From Bradyrhizobium campsiandrae (GTDB lineage: Bacteria; Pseudomonadota; Alphaproteobacteria; Rhizobiales; Xanthobacteraceae): a DNA stretch of 64,000 nucleotides. Both the position numbers and the translations under genes were made by a program. Numbering within the stretch: position 1 is the stretch's first letter; each line of letters starts with the position of its first letter. The DNA is taken from positions 62,001 through 126,000 of the forward strand of contig NZ_JAANIH010000019.1 in NCBI RefSeq assembly GCF_014529705.1, given 5' to 3'. The notes under the pieces were generated by a model, which had not been told where the DNA came from, searched no databases, and saw nothing but the letters and a program-made list of their open reading frames with translations. Shown here piece by piece: positions 53,629 to 62,445 of the stretch.

Positions 53629-55143
53629 CTACTGCACGCTCAGCGCCACGAAGCGCAGCTCGCCGTCGCCGTTCGACACCAGCAGCAGTGCGGACTTCTT
53701 GCCGTCCTTCCTGATCTGATCGACGCGCTTCTGGACGTCGGCGCCGCTGGATACGGCTTCCTGCGCGACCTCGACGATGACGTCGCCGGCGGAGAGCCGC
53801 TTCTCGGCAGCATCCGAATTCGCATCGACATTGGTGACGACCACGCCCTTGACGCTGTCCTTGATCTTGTAGCGCGCACGCAGATCCTTGTTCAGAACGG
53901 CGAGGTCGAGACCGAGCGCCTTCTGCGTCACCAGCTTCTCCGGCGCCGGCTCGTCGGTCTTCACCGCCGCCTGCACCTTGTCCGGATCCTGCAGGCGGCC
54001 AAGCGTGACCTTCTTGGTCTGCTCCTCGCCCTTGCGGATGACGACGACGTCGACCTCCTTGCCGACCGCGGTGTCGGCGACGACGCGGGACAGGTCCTTC
54101 GGGTCCTTGACGTCCTTGCCGTCGAACTTGACGACGACGTCGCCGGGCTCGATGCCGGCGGGCTTGGCCGGGCCCTTGTCGTCGACGCCGGCCACCAGCG
54201 CGCCGCGCGCCGGCTTGATGTTGAGGCTCTCGGCGATTTCGTCGGTGACGCTCTGGATGCGCACGCCAAGCCAGCCGCGTCGCAATTCGCCGAACTGACG
54301 GAGCTGGTCGACGACACCCGCGACCGTCTTCGACGGCACGGCAAAGCCGATGCCGATCGAGCCGCCCGAGGGCGAGATGATCAGCGTATTGACGCCGATG
54401 ACGTCACCTTCGAGGTTGAACAGCGGACCACCCGAATTGCCGCGATTGATGGCAGCGTCGGTCTGGATGTAGCTGTCATAAGGGCCCGAGGAGATATCGC
54501 GGTTCTTGGCCGAGACGATGCCCGCCGTCACGGTGCCGCCGAGGCTGAAGGGGTTGCCGATCGCGACCACCCAGTCACCCAGACGCAGCTTGTCGCTGTC
54601 GCCGAACTTCACCGCGATCAACGGCTTCGGCGGCTTGAACTTCAGGACGGCGAGGTCGGTCTTCTTGTCGACGCCGACGAGGTCGGCCTTGATCTTGGTG
54701 CCGTCGTTGAGGATGACGTTGATCTCGTCGGCATCCGCGATGACGTGGTTGTTGGTCACGACCACACCGGAGGTGTCGATGATGAAGCCGGACCCTAGCG
54801 AATTGGTCTTGCGCGGGGGGCCATTGTCGCCGCCCTTGCTGCCGCCGCCGGGTCCCTTGCGGTTCTTGAAGAAGTCGTCGAAGAACTCCTCGAAGGGCGA
54901 GCCCGGGGGCAGCTGCGGCATGGTGTTGCTGCCGCCCTTGGCCTCGACCGTCTGCGAGGTCGAGATGTTGACGACCGCGTCGATGACCTTTTCCGCAACG
55001 TCGGCGATGCCCTCCGGCCCGCGTGCATGAACCGGCGATCCGAACGCAGCGAAGGTGCCGAGCGCGAGCGCGGCCAGCCCAGATCGGACGCCAAATCGCG
55101 CGCGATGACGCAAGCGGGTCGGGGCAATGGTGGCAGCCGTCAT
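53629..55143 (-). CDS. Do-like periplasmic serine protease (DegP/HtrA family)
   Basis: 504 residues from the ATG at 55143 (GGAGAT upstream). A signal peptide ends near VHARG. The trypsin-like triad is His133 ('TNNHVIA'), Asp163 ('KTDLAVLK') and Ser237 ('RGNSGGPLF'). Two PDZ domains follow (about 285-390 and 410-504, the first with 'RRGWLGVRIQSV'). It degrades or holds misfolded envelope proteins. It is the last gene of the run from thyA through hflC and DUF2065, as in related genomes. Confidence 0.96.
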   Translation of the reverse strand: MTAATIAPTRLRHRARFGVRSGLAALALGTFAAFGSPVHARGPEGIADVAEKVIDAVVNISTSQTVEAKGGSNTMPQLPPGSPFEEFFDDFFKNRKGPGGGSKGGDNGPPRKTNSLGSGFIIDTSGVVVTNNHVIADADEINVILNDGTKIKADLVGVDKKTDLAVLKFKPPKPLIAVKFGDSDKLRLGDWVVAIGNPFSLGGTVTAGIVSAKNRDISSGPYDSYIQTDAAINRGNSGGPLFNLEGDVIGVNTLIISPSGGSIGIGFAVPSKTVAGVVDQLRQFGELRRGWLGVRIQSVTDEIAESLNIKPARGALVAGVDDKGPAKPAGIEPGDVVVKFDGKDVKDPKDLSRVVADTAVGKEVDVVVIRKGEEQTKKVTLGRLQDPDKVQAAVKTDEPAPEKLVTQKALGLDLAVLNKDLRARYKIKDSVKGVVVTNVDANSDAAEKRLSAGDVIVEVAQEAVSSGADVQKRVDQIRKDGKKSALLLVSNGDGELRFVALSVQ

Positions 55144-55285
55144 TGTGATCTCCAGAGAAAAAGATTCGGCGCCAGACTGCGCTCGAACGGGGGCACGGCG
55201 CAAGCGCGGAGCTTAACGGGCCTCAAGATGCCGATAATACGGCGAAAACCCGCCTCGCGCCTTCACTTTGGCGTTGGCTCTGCAA

Positions 55286-55492
55286 CTAGATCGGGCGTCG
55301 CATCACCCAGATCAGGATCAGGCCGGCCACAGCCGAGCCAATTCCGACCGCCCGCAAGATATTGTCCGGTGTGGCGATGGCGCTTTTCATGGCCTTGCGC
55401 ATCCAGGCCGGACTAGCCGCAAACATCAAGCCTTCCAGCACGAACAGGATGCCCAAGCCGATGAGGAAGTCGGCGAACGCAATGGACCTCAT
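55286..55492 (-). CDS. DUF2065 small membrane protein
   Basis: 68 residues with two spans ('FLIGLGILFVLEGLMFAA' and 'AVGIGSAVAGLILIWVM') joined by a short loop containing 'WMRKAMKSA'. The length and the position between hflC and the Do-like protease match DUF2065 proteins. GGGAGG lies 11 bases before the ATG. Probably assists the HflKC or protease branch; the function is unknown. Confidence 0.88.
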   Translation of the reverse strand: MRSIAFADFLIGLGILFVLEGLMFAASPAWMRKAMKSAIATPDNILRAVGIGSAVAGLILIWVMRRPI

Positions 55493-55563
55493 CGGATTGG
55501 AACCTCCCGGTGTGCTGTTCTTGTCTGGACGAAGGGCGGCAAACCTCCCGCCCCTTGTCTAGC

Positions 55564-56460
55564 TTACGGTTTCGCCGGTGTCTCGGCCGCCGTCTTGCCG
55601 GACGGGTTACCAAAATACCGGAAGAAATCCGAGTCCGGCCGCAGCAAATAGCGGGTGTCGTCCTTCTTCAGCCCGGTCTCATAGGCCGTCATCGACCGGT
55701 AGAAGGCGAAGAAGTCAGCATCCTTGCCATAGGCCTCGGCGAACAGGCGGTTGCGCTCGGCATCACCTACGCCGCGCGTCTGTTCGGCCTGGGAGTTCGC
55801 GTCGGCAATGATGACCGTGACGTCGCGGTCAGCCTTTGACTTGATCTCCTGGGCCTTCTGGGCGCCCTGCGCGCGGAACTCAGCCGCCTCACGCTGGCGT
55901 TCGGACTTCATCCGGTCGTAGACAGCCTGGCTATTCTGCTCCGGCAGATCGGCGCGGCGAATGCGGACGTCGACGACCTCGATGCCGTAACCACCGGCCT
56001 CGCGGTCGAGTTGCTCGCGGATGCGCCCCATCAGCTTTTCGCGTTCGTCGCGCACCACGGTGATGAAGGTGACCTCGCCGAGCACGCGGCGCAGCGCCGC
56101 GTTCAGGAGCGAGGTGAGCTGGAGGTTGGCCGCCTGGATCGAGCCGACGCTCTGATAGAAGCGCAGCGCGTCCTTGATGCGGTAGCGCGCAAAGGCGTCG
56201 ACCACCAGCCGCTTCTGGTCGGAGGCAATGACCTCCTGCGACGGGTTCTCGAGATCCAGGATCCGCTTGTCGATGTTGATCACGGAGTTCCAGGGCGCCT
56301 TGAAGTGCAGCCCGGGGTCGGTGACGACGTCAACCGGCGCGCCGAATTGCAGCACGATGGTCTGCTCGGTCTGCTGCACCGTGAACAACGACATGTAGCC
56401 GACGATCACCACCAGAAGCGCCGCAAGCAGCGCGACAATGCCAGTCACGGGAGACCTCAT
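55564..56460 (-). CDS. hflC: FtsH-modulating prohibitin-like protein HflC
   Basis: 298 residues, single N-terminal span followed by an SPFH/band-7 domain ('TEQTIVLQFGAPVDVVTDPGLHFKAPW', 'NVIN-DKRILDLENPSQEV' region) and a long coiled coil ('MKSERQREAAEFRAQGAQKAQEIKSKADRD'). HflC and HflK form a large periplasm-facing cage around FtsH. Overlaps hflK by four bases (ATGA). Confidence 0.97.
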   Translation of the reverse strand: MRSPVTGIVALLAALLVVIVGYMSLFTVQQTEQTIVLQFGAPVDVVTDPGLHFKAPWNSVINIDKRILDLENPSQEVIASDQKRLVVDAFARYRIKDALRFYQSVGSIQAANLQLTSLLNAALRRVLGEVTFITVVRDEREKLMGRIREQLDREAGGYGIEVVDVRIRRADLPEQNSQAVYDRMKSERQREAAEFRAQGAQKAQEIKSKADRDVTVIIADANSQAEQTRGVGDAERNRLFAEAYGKDADFFAFYRSMTAYETGLKKDDTRYLLRPDSDFFRYFGNPSGKTAAETPAKP

Positions 56461-57590
56461 CTTGTGCCTCCGCTCGGCAACTGGCCTGGCGTCGGCCGCT
56501 TGGCCGACAATTCATTGAGCGGCAAATAGGGCACAACGCCCTGGCCGGACGGGCCTCCGTCGTAGATCAGCTTGTCCGAGCCGCCGAGCACGCGCTCCAT
56601 CGTCTCCAGATAGATCCGTTCACGCGTCACGTCGGGCGCCTTCTTGTATTCCTCGTATACTTTCAGGAAGCGCGCGCTCTGGCCCTTGGCCTCGGCGACC
56701 GCCTGCTCCTTGTAGCCTTCGGCTGCTTGCAGGATCTGCGCAGCTTTGCCGCGCGCCTCCGGCACGACCTTGTTGGCATAGGTCTGTGCTTCGTTCGACA
56801 GCTGCTCGAGATTGGCGCGTGCCGCCTGCACGTCGCGGAACGCATCGATGACCTGCGCCGGCGGATCGACCTTCTGCATCTGCACCTGGGTGATCTGGAC
56901 GCCGGCGCCGTAGCCATCGAGCGTCTTCTGCATCAAATCCTGCACGGTGGTCTCGGTCTGCGTCCGCGCGCCGGTCAAGATCGGTTGGATCTCGGAGCGT
57001 CCGATCACCTCGCGCATTGCGCTTTCGGCAACCGCCTTCACCGTGCCCTCGGGGTTCTGGATGTTGAACAGGAAATTGCCGACGCCGTTGGGCTTGATGC
57101 GCCACAGCACGGTGAAGTCGACGTCGACGATGTTCTCGTCGCCGGTGAGCATCAGGCTCTCTTCCGGCACGTCGCGGATCGAGCGGCCGCGGCGGGCCGG
57201 ATCGTCGATCAGCGTCATGCCGATGGAAATGGTGGACACGCGCAGCGCTTTCGGCAGCAGCACTGTCTCGATCGGATAGGGCAGATGATAGTTCAGGCCA
57301 GGGTCAACGGTGCGGACATGTTTGCCGAAGCGTAGCACGACGCCCTGCTCTTCGGACTGCACGCGAAAGAAGCCCGACAGCAGCCAGAGCGCGACGACGA
57401 TGAGCAGGATCAGCGTGATGCCGATGCCGGAGAAATAGCCGCCCGGCATGATCTGCTGGAGCCGGTCCTGGCCACGCCGCAGAAGGTCTTCCAGATCCGG
57501 CGGCCTCGGCCCGACCGGTTGCGGGCCTGTGCCCCATGGTCCTTTCGGACCCGAGCCCCAAGGGCCACCGCCCTGATTCTTCCACGGCAT
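56457..57590 (-). CDS. hflK: FtsH-modulating prohibitin-like protein HflK
   Basis: 377 residues. A Gly/Pro-rich N-terminus (KNQGGGPWGSGPKGPWG) precedes the single span (ITLILLIVVALWLLSGF) and the SPFH domain ('RVQSEEQGVVLRFGKHVRTVDPGLNYHLPYPIE'). The C-terminal half is coiled coil. Partner of HflC in the FtsH complex. Confidence 0.97.
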   Translation of the reverse strand: MPWKNQGGGPWGSGPKGPWGTGPQPVGPRPPDLEDLLRRGQDRLQQIMPGGYFSGIGITLILLIVVALWLLSGFFRVQSEEQGVVLRFGKHVRTVDPGLNYHLPYPIETVLLPKALRVSTISIGMTLIDDPARRGRSIRDVPEESLMLTGDENIVDVDFTVLWRIKPNGVGNFLFNIQNPEGTVKAVAESAMREVIGRSEIQPILTGARTQTETTVQDLMQKTLDGYGAGVQITQVQMQKVDPPAQVIDAFRDVQAARANLEQLSNEAQTYANKVVPEARGKAAQILQAAEGYKEQAVAEAKGQSARFLKVYEEYKKAPDVTRERIYLETMERVLGGSDKLIYDGGPSGQGVVPYLPLNELSAKRPTPGQLPSGGTR

Positions 57591-57624
57591 TCGACGCTCT
57601 CCTCGGCAGACCGGGACTAGAACT

Positions 57625-57655
57625 AAAGCCGGCCCGCATTGTCCGGTCCGGCTTT
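57625..57655 (-). terminator. hairpin between folA and hflK
   Basis: AAAGCCGG and CCGGCTTT are perfect inverted 8-mers about 15 bases apart. It lies in the gap between the folA stop and the hflK start. It could reduce read-through from folA. No long T-run. Confidence 0.35.
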
Positions 57656-57750
57656 ATAGGGGACCGAAGGGGCCCTTACAACGCAAGCCTGACCGTCTCA
57701 CGAGCTATGCTCGGGGGCGGAAAAGTCAATGTAAACATTGGCGAATGGAG

Positions 57751-58266
57751 TTAATGGGACGGCCGCCGACGATATGTCACATAGGAGAAATCGGCGCTGT
57801 CGTCGGGCCCAGCCGGATGGCGGACGCGGCTTGTTTCGTTCCATTGCGCCTTGTCGATCGCAAAATGCGTGTCGCCGTCTGGGCGCGCATGCACTTCGGT
57901 GATCTCGAGGCGGTCGGCGCGATCGAGCCATTGGCGGTAGATTTCGGCACCGCCGATCACCGCGATTTCAGCGGCTGAACGCCGCAGCGCATCGCCGAGC
58001 GCAACCGCGTAGGCGTCCGCCGCCGATGTCGTGACGATGACGCCGGCGGCGCGGTAGTCAGCATCGCGCGTGATCACGATATTGGTGCGGCCAGGCAGCG
58101 GCCGGCGGCCGGGCAAGGATTCAAAAGTCTTGCGCCCCATGATCACGGGCTTGCCTGTTGTGAGCGCCTTGAACCTCGCCATGTCGGATTTCAACCGCCA
58201 CGGGATCGCGCTGCCGGCCCCGATGATGCCGTTCTCCGCAATCGCGACGACGAACACGATCTCCAT
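57751..58266 (-). CDS. folA: dihydrofolate reductase
   Basis: 171 residues from the ATG at 58266 (GGGAGGCAAG upstream). Reduces dihydrofolate to tetrahydrofolate with NADPH. 'VVAIAENGIIGAGSAIPWRLKSDMARFKALT' (including the substrate-binding acidic residue), 'PVIMGRKTFESLPGRRPLPGRTNIVI' and 'IAVIGGAEIYRQ' are standard. Its start codon shares its A with the GNAT stop (TGATG). Confidence 0.97.
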   Translation of the reverse strand: MEIVFVVAIAENGIIGAGSAIPWRLKSDMARFKALTTGKPVIMGRKTFESLPGRRPLPGRTNIVITRDADYRAAGVIVTTSAADAYAVALGDALRRSAAEIAVIGGAEIYRQWLDRADRLEITEVHARPDGDTHFAIDKAQWNETSRVRHPAGPDDSADFSYVTYRRRPSH

Positions 58267-58751
58267 CACGACTTGCCTCCCGCGAGCCGCGTCAGCGCAT
58301 GACCCGAGACGCGGCACAGCGTCCAGTCATCCAGCATCACGGCGCCGAGCGATTTGTAGAACGCGATCGATGGCGCGTTCCAGTCGAGCACCGCCCATTG
58401 CAGGCGTGACCAGCCGTTGTCGACACATTCCTTCGCCAGATAGACCAGCAGCGCCCTGCCGAGACCTTTGCCCCGATGCGACGGCCGTACATACAGATCT
58501 TCCAGATAGATGCCGTAGCGGCCGCTGAAGGTCGAGAAGTTCAGGAACCAGACCGCGAAGCCGACCGGCTCGCCGTTCCAACAGGCAATCGCGCAAAACA
58601 GCCGGGGATCCTGGCCGAACAAGGCGTCAGCAATGTCCGCCTCGGTCGCCTCGACTTCGTGCGAGAGCTTTTCGTACTCGGCAAGCTCGCGGACGAAATC
58701 AAGAACGAGCCCGGCTTCACCGGGATGCGGGCGGCGAATGCTGAGCGACAT
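58266..58751 (-). CDS. GNAT-family N-acetyltransferase
   Basis: 161 residues. The acetyl-CoA site is 'LYVRPSHRGKGLGRALLVYLA', and 'WSRLQWAVLDWNAPSIAFYKSLGA' resembles the diamine (spermidine/thialysine) N-acetyltransferase branch. Translationally coupled to folA downstream. The amine substrate is an inference from these motifs. Confidence 0.93.
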   Translation of the reverse strand: MSLSIRRPHPGEAGLVLDFVRELAEYEKLSHEVEATEADIADALFGQDPRLFCAIACWNGEPVGFAVWFLNFSTFSGRYGIYLEDLYVRPSHRGKGLGRALLVYLAKECVDNGWSRLQWAVLDWNAPSIAFYKSLGAVMLDDWTLCRVSGHALTRLAGGKS

Positions 58752-58766
58752 CGCTTTAAAGTACCC

Positions 58767-58838
58767 GCATGATCACCGCGCAAACGCGTTCCGCGTTTGT
58801 CGCGAGGGAAAACCGCTGCACACTTTTCCGGATCATGC
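58767..58838. repeat. palindromic repeat between thyA and the GNAT gene
   Basis: Outer arms GCATGATC (58767-58774) and GATCATGC (58831-58838) are perfect inverses. Inside, CGCAAACGCG and CGCGTTTG pair around TTC. The right arm ends two bases before the thyA stop. The 'GATCCGGAAAAGTGTGC' motif within it is, as I recall, common in rhizobial intergenic palindromes. Confidence 0.7.
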
Positions 58839-58839
58839 G

Positions 58840-59634
58840 TTAGACCGCGACGTCCGCCTTGATATGCGGATGTGGATCGTAACCCACGAGCTCGAAATCC
58901 TCGTAACGGAAGGAGAAGATGTCCTTCACGTCGGGATTGATCCGCATCACCGGCAGCGGGCGCGGCGCGCGCGTGAGCTGGAGCCGCGCCTGCTCCACAT
59001 GGTTGGAATAAAGATGCGTGTCGCCGAACGAATGCACGAAGTCGCCGGGCTTGAGGCCCGTGACCTGCGCCACCATCATGGTGAGCAGCGCGTAGGAGGC
59101 GATGTTGAAGGGCACGCCGAGGAACACGTCAGCCGAGCGCTGGTAGAGCTGGCACGATAGTTTTCCGTTGGCGACGTAGAACTGGAACAGGCAGTGACAG
59201 GGCGGCAGCGCCATCTTGTCGACCTCGGCCGGATTCCAGGCCGAGACGATCAGGCGGCGCGAGTCCGGATTGCGCTTGATCATGTCGACGACGCCTGCGA
59301 TCTGGTCGATGCTGCGTCCATCCGGCGCCGGCCAGGAGCGCCATTGATGGCCGTAGACCGGGCCGAGATCGCCATTGGCATCCGCCCATTCGTCCCAGAT
59401 GGTGACGCCATTGTCCCTGAGATATTTGATGTTGGTGTCGCCCTTCAGGAACCACAGCAACTCGTGCACGATCGCCTTCAGCGGCAGCCGCTTGGTGGTC
59501 AGCATCGGGAAGCCGGCGGACAGATTGAAGCGCATCTGATGGCCGAACACCGACAGCGTGCCGGTGCCGGTGCGGTCGGTCTTCTCGGCGCCGTCTGAAA
59601 GAATCCGCTCGAGCAGGTCCTGATACTGGTGCAT
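58840..59634 (-). CDS. thyA: thymidylate synthase
   Basis: 264 residues, the same length as the E. coli enzyme, from the ATG at 59634; the longer open frame is unsupported. Makes dTMP from dUMP using methylene-tetrahydrofolate, which FolA then regenerates. The nucleophile is Cys146 in 'ALPPCHCLFQFYV'; 'RTGTGTLSVFG', 'YGHQWRSW' and 'QRSADVFLGVPFNIASYALL' (dUMP site) are all present. thyA, a GNAT gene and folA make a coherent folate block. Confidence 0.98.
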   Translation of the reverse strand: MHQYQDLLERILSDGAEKTDRTGTGTLSVFGHQMRFNLSAGFPMLTTKRLPLKAIVHELLWFLKGDTNIKYLRDNGVTIWDEWADANGDLGPVYGHQWRSWPAPDGRSIDQIAGVVDMIKRNPDSRRLIVSAWNPAEVDKMALPPCHCLFQFYVANGKLSCQLYQRSADVFLGVPFNIASYALLTMMVAQVTGLKPGDFVHSFGDTHLYSNHVEQARLQLTRAPRPLPVMRINPDVKDIFSFRYEDFELVGYDPHPHIKADVAV

Positions 59635-59805
59635 GTGCGATTTGGCCTTTGGGGAGGCGGTGAACTTACCGGCCACCCCCGTGCTGTGACAGCGGCGATT
59701 CGCTGCGCCCACAGATTATACAAGGAAAAGGTGACCCTTCCCGGCTCAAACGACAAGGGGCGGAACTCGCGTCCAGCCCCTCGCCTATCGGCTTGATTGT
59801 GCTGC

Positions 59806-60786
59806 TTAACTTGCCGGCTTGAGCACCGGGGTCCACTTCGCGATCTCGGATTTGACGAGCGCGGCCAACGCCTGCGGCGTCCGGTCGGCAGGACGGGGAA
59901 TGACGCTGCCGAGCTCGAGCAGCCGCTTCTTCACGGTCTCGTCGTCGAGCGCTTTGACCGCGGCGGCGTTCAGGCTCGCCAGGATCGCGGGCGAGGTTCC
60001 CTTGGGCGCGAACATGGCGTTCCAGGCCTGGGCCTGGAAGGTCGGAAGGCCGGCTTCCGCCGTCGTCGGCACGTCCGGCAGCGACGGATTGCGCTCCGGG
60101 GTCGCGATCGCATAGGCCTTGATGGTGCCGGCGTTGATCTGCGGCACGGCGTTGACGATCTGGTCGCACATGTAATCGACCTGTCCCGCCACCAGCGCGT
60201 TCATCGCAGGCCCGGTGCCGTTGAAGGGCACGCCGACAGGTTTGACGTCGAGGATGGAGTGCAGGAGTTCGCAGGACACGTGCGAGACCGAGCCGACGCC
60301 GGCATGCGCGGCATTCACCTTCTCGGCGTTGGCTTTCACGTAAGTCACGAACTCCTTGAGGTCCTTCGGTGGGAAATCCTTGCGCGCCAGGATCAGGATC
60401 GGCGTGCCCGCGAGCAGCGCGATCGGCTCGAAGTCTTTCTCGGGATGATAGGCGAGCTTCGGATAGAGCGGCACGGATGCGGCGTGCGTGCCCATATGCC
60501 CGGTGATCAGCGTATAGCCGTCATTGGCCGCACGCGCGGCGCGCGTGGTCGCGGTGGTGCCGCCGGCGCCGACCACGTTCTCGATGATGATGCTCTGTCC
60601 AAGCGTCTGCGCCATGTGGCCGGTGACGATGCGCGAAATCACGTCGGTGGGACCGCCGGCTGCGAACGGCACGATCATGGTGATGCTGCGCGTCGGATAG
60701 GTCTGCGCCTCGCTGGTTGCGACAAAGCCGCACAGCGATGCCACCACGGCAGCGCATGCGCCCGCGAGCGCGCGAATCGACGTCAT
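59806..60786 (-). CDS. tripartite tricarboxylate transporter binding protein (TctC type)
   Basis: 326 residues from the ATG at 60786 (GGAGAC upstream). Signal peptide ends near TSEAQTYPTRS. Bug signature 'TRSITMIVPFAAGGPTDVISR', then 'IIIENVVGAGGTTATT' and 'VPFNGTGPAMNALVAGQVD'. It is the periplasmic receptor for the TctA/TctB-type permease encoded directly upstream. An intrinsic terminator separates it from the permease gene by only about 25 bases before its start. Confidence 0.95.
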   Translation of the reverse strand: MTSIRALAGACAAVVASLCGFVATSEAQTYPTRSITMIVPFAAGGPTDVISRIVTGHMAQTLGQSIIIENVVGAGGTTATTRAARAANDGYTLITGHMGTHAASVPLYPKLAYHPEKDFEPIALLAGTPILILARKDFPPKDLKEFVTYVKANAEKVNAAHAGVGSVSHVSCELLHSILDVKPVGVPFNGTGPAMNALVAGQVDYMCDQIVNAVPQINAGTIKAYAIATPERNPSLPDVPTTAEAGLPTFQAQAWNAMFAPKGTSPAILASLNAAAVKALDDETVKKRLLELGSVIPRPADRTPQALAALVKSEIAKWTPVLKPAS

Positions 60787-60808
60787 CTCGATTGTCTCCG
60801 ACATCAAC

Positions 60809-60838
60809 AAAAATGCCGGCCACACGGGCCGGCATTTT
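60809..60838 (-). terminator. intrinsic terminator between the TctA-type and TctC-type genes
   Basis: On the minus strand AAAATGCCGGCC and GGCCGGCATTTT form a perfect 12-bp stem with a 5-base loop, followed by TTGTTG after the T-run. It lies 86 bases after the permease stop and just before the ribosome-binding site of the binding-protein gene. Confidence 0.85.
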
Positions 60839-60923
60839 CATCTCACGAAGAGGTCACGCCAGTCGATTGGACTTCCGAATGCGGCGCGCCGACGCGTGAC
60901 ACACCGACGCAGGCGGGCTGCGA

Positions 60924-62438
60924 TCAGTTCTCGGATTCGGTGAACACCTCATCGCGCTTGGCGCGCAACACGGGGAGCACCGTGAGCACCAGCAGGAAGG
61001 CCGCAATCGCGAGCAGCACGGCCGAGAGTGGACGCGTCAGGAACACGCTCCAATCTCCGCGCGAGATCAGCAATGCGCGGCGCAGGTTCTCCTCCATCAG
61101 CGGACCAAGCACCATGCCGAGCAGCAGCGGCGCCGGCTCGAAATCGTGCTTGATCAGCCAATAGCCGACCAGGCCGAACACGCCGGCGAGGATGACGTCG
61201 ACCGGTGCGTTGTTCACCGAGTAGATGCCGATCGCGCAGAAGATCACGATCGAGGGGAACATCAGCCGGTACGGCACGCGCAGCAGGCGGACCCAGATGC
61301 CGACCAGCGGCAGGTTGATGATGATCAGCATCAGATTGCCGATCCACATCGAGGCGATCATGCCCCAGACGAGATCCGGCTGCTTCTGCATCACCTGCGG
61401 ACCCGGCACGATGCCGTGGATGGTCATCGCACCCACCATCAGCGCCATCACCGCGTTCGGCGGAATGCCGAGGGTGAGCAGCGGGATGAAGGAGGTTTGC
61501 GCGGCCGCGTTGTTGGCGCTTTCCGGCGCCGCCACGCCCTCGATCGCGCCGCGGCCGAACCGCGACGGGTTCTTGGCGAGCTTCTTCTCGAGCGTGTAGG
61601 CCGCGAACGAGGCTATGACGGCGCCGCCGCCGGGCAGGATGCCGAGGATCGAGCCGAGGATGGTGCCGCGCAGGATCGGCGGCGTCGAGTCGATCAGGTC
61701 CTTCCTGGTCGGCATCAGGCCGGTGATCTTCTGCTGCACCAGATCGCGATTCATCTCGGCACCGGCGTCGAGATTGCGGATGATCTCCGCAAAGCCGAAC
61801 ACGCCCATCGCCACCGTTGCAAAGCCGAGACCATCGGCAAGCTCCGGAATGTTGAAGGCCATGCGCGAGGCGCCGGTCTCGATGTCCGAGCCGACCATCG
61901 ACAGCAACAGGCCGAACACGATCATCGCGATCGCCTTCAGCACCGAGCCCTTGGCGAGCACGACGGCAAAGATCAGGCCGAGCACCATCAGCGAGAAATA
62001 TTCCGCCGGGCCGAATGCGAGCGCGAGTTTCGTCAGCGGCGCGCCAAGCACGGCAATGAGCACGGTCGCGACACAGCCGGCGAAGAACGAGCCGATCGCC
62101 GCGATCGCCAGCGCCGGGCCGGCGCGGCCCTGCTTGGCCATCGCGTGACCGTCGATGGCGGTGACGACCGAGGTCGCTTCACCTGGAATGTTGACCAGGA
62201 TCGAGGTGGTCGAACCGCCATACTGCGCGCCGTAATAGATGCCGGCGAGCATGATCAGCGCGCCGACCGGTGGCAGTCCGAAGGTGATCGGCAGCAGCAT
62301 CGCGACGGTAGCGATCGTGCCGATACCCGGCAGCACGCCGACCAGCGTGCCGACGAGCGCGCCGATCAGGCACATCAGAAGGTTGATCGGAGAGAAGGCG
62401 ACGGCAAAGCCGTGAGCGAGGTTGGCAAAAAGCTCCAT
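60924..62438 (-). CDS. tripartite tricarboxylate transporter large permease (TctA type)
   Basis: 504 residues from the ATG at 62438 (GTGAGG upstream), the usual TctA length, with about eleven spans. 'GVLPGIGTIATVAMLLPITFGLPP' and 'ILVNIPGEATSVVTAIDGHAMAKQGRAGPALAIAAI' are family hallmarks. It forms the main membrane channel for tricarboxylate-like acids with the small TctB-type subunit encoded just before it (7 bases). Confidence 0.96.
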   Translation of the reverse strand: MELFANLAHGFAVAFSPINLLMCLIGALVGTLVGVLPGIGTIATVAMLLPITFGLPPVGALIMLAGIYYGAQYGGSTTSILVNIPGEATSVVTAIDGHAMAKQGRAGPALAIAAIGSFFAGCVATVLIAVLGAPLTKLALAFGPAEYFSLMVLGLIFAVVLAKGSVLKAIAMIVFGLLLSMVGSDIETGASRMAFNIPELADGLGFATVAMGVFGFAEIIRNLDAGAEMNRDLVQQKITGLMPTRKDLIDSTPPILRGTILGSILGILPGGGAVIASFAAYTLEKKLAKNPSRFGRGAIEGVAAPESANNAAAQTSFIPLLTLGIPPNAVMALMVGAMTIHGIVPGPQVMQKQPDLVWGMIASMWIGNLMLIIINLPLVGIWVRLLRVPYRLMFPSIVIFCAIGIYSVNNAPVDVILAGVFGLVGYWLIKHDFEPAPLLLGMVLGPLMEENLRRALLISRGDWSVFLTRPLSAVLLAIAAFLLVLTVLPVLRAKRDEVFTESEN

Positions 62439-62445
62439 GACAGCC

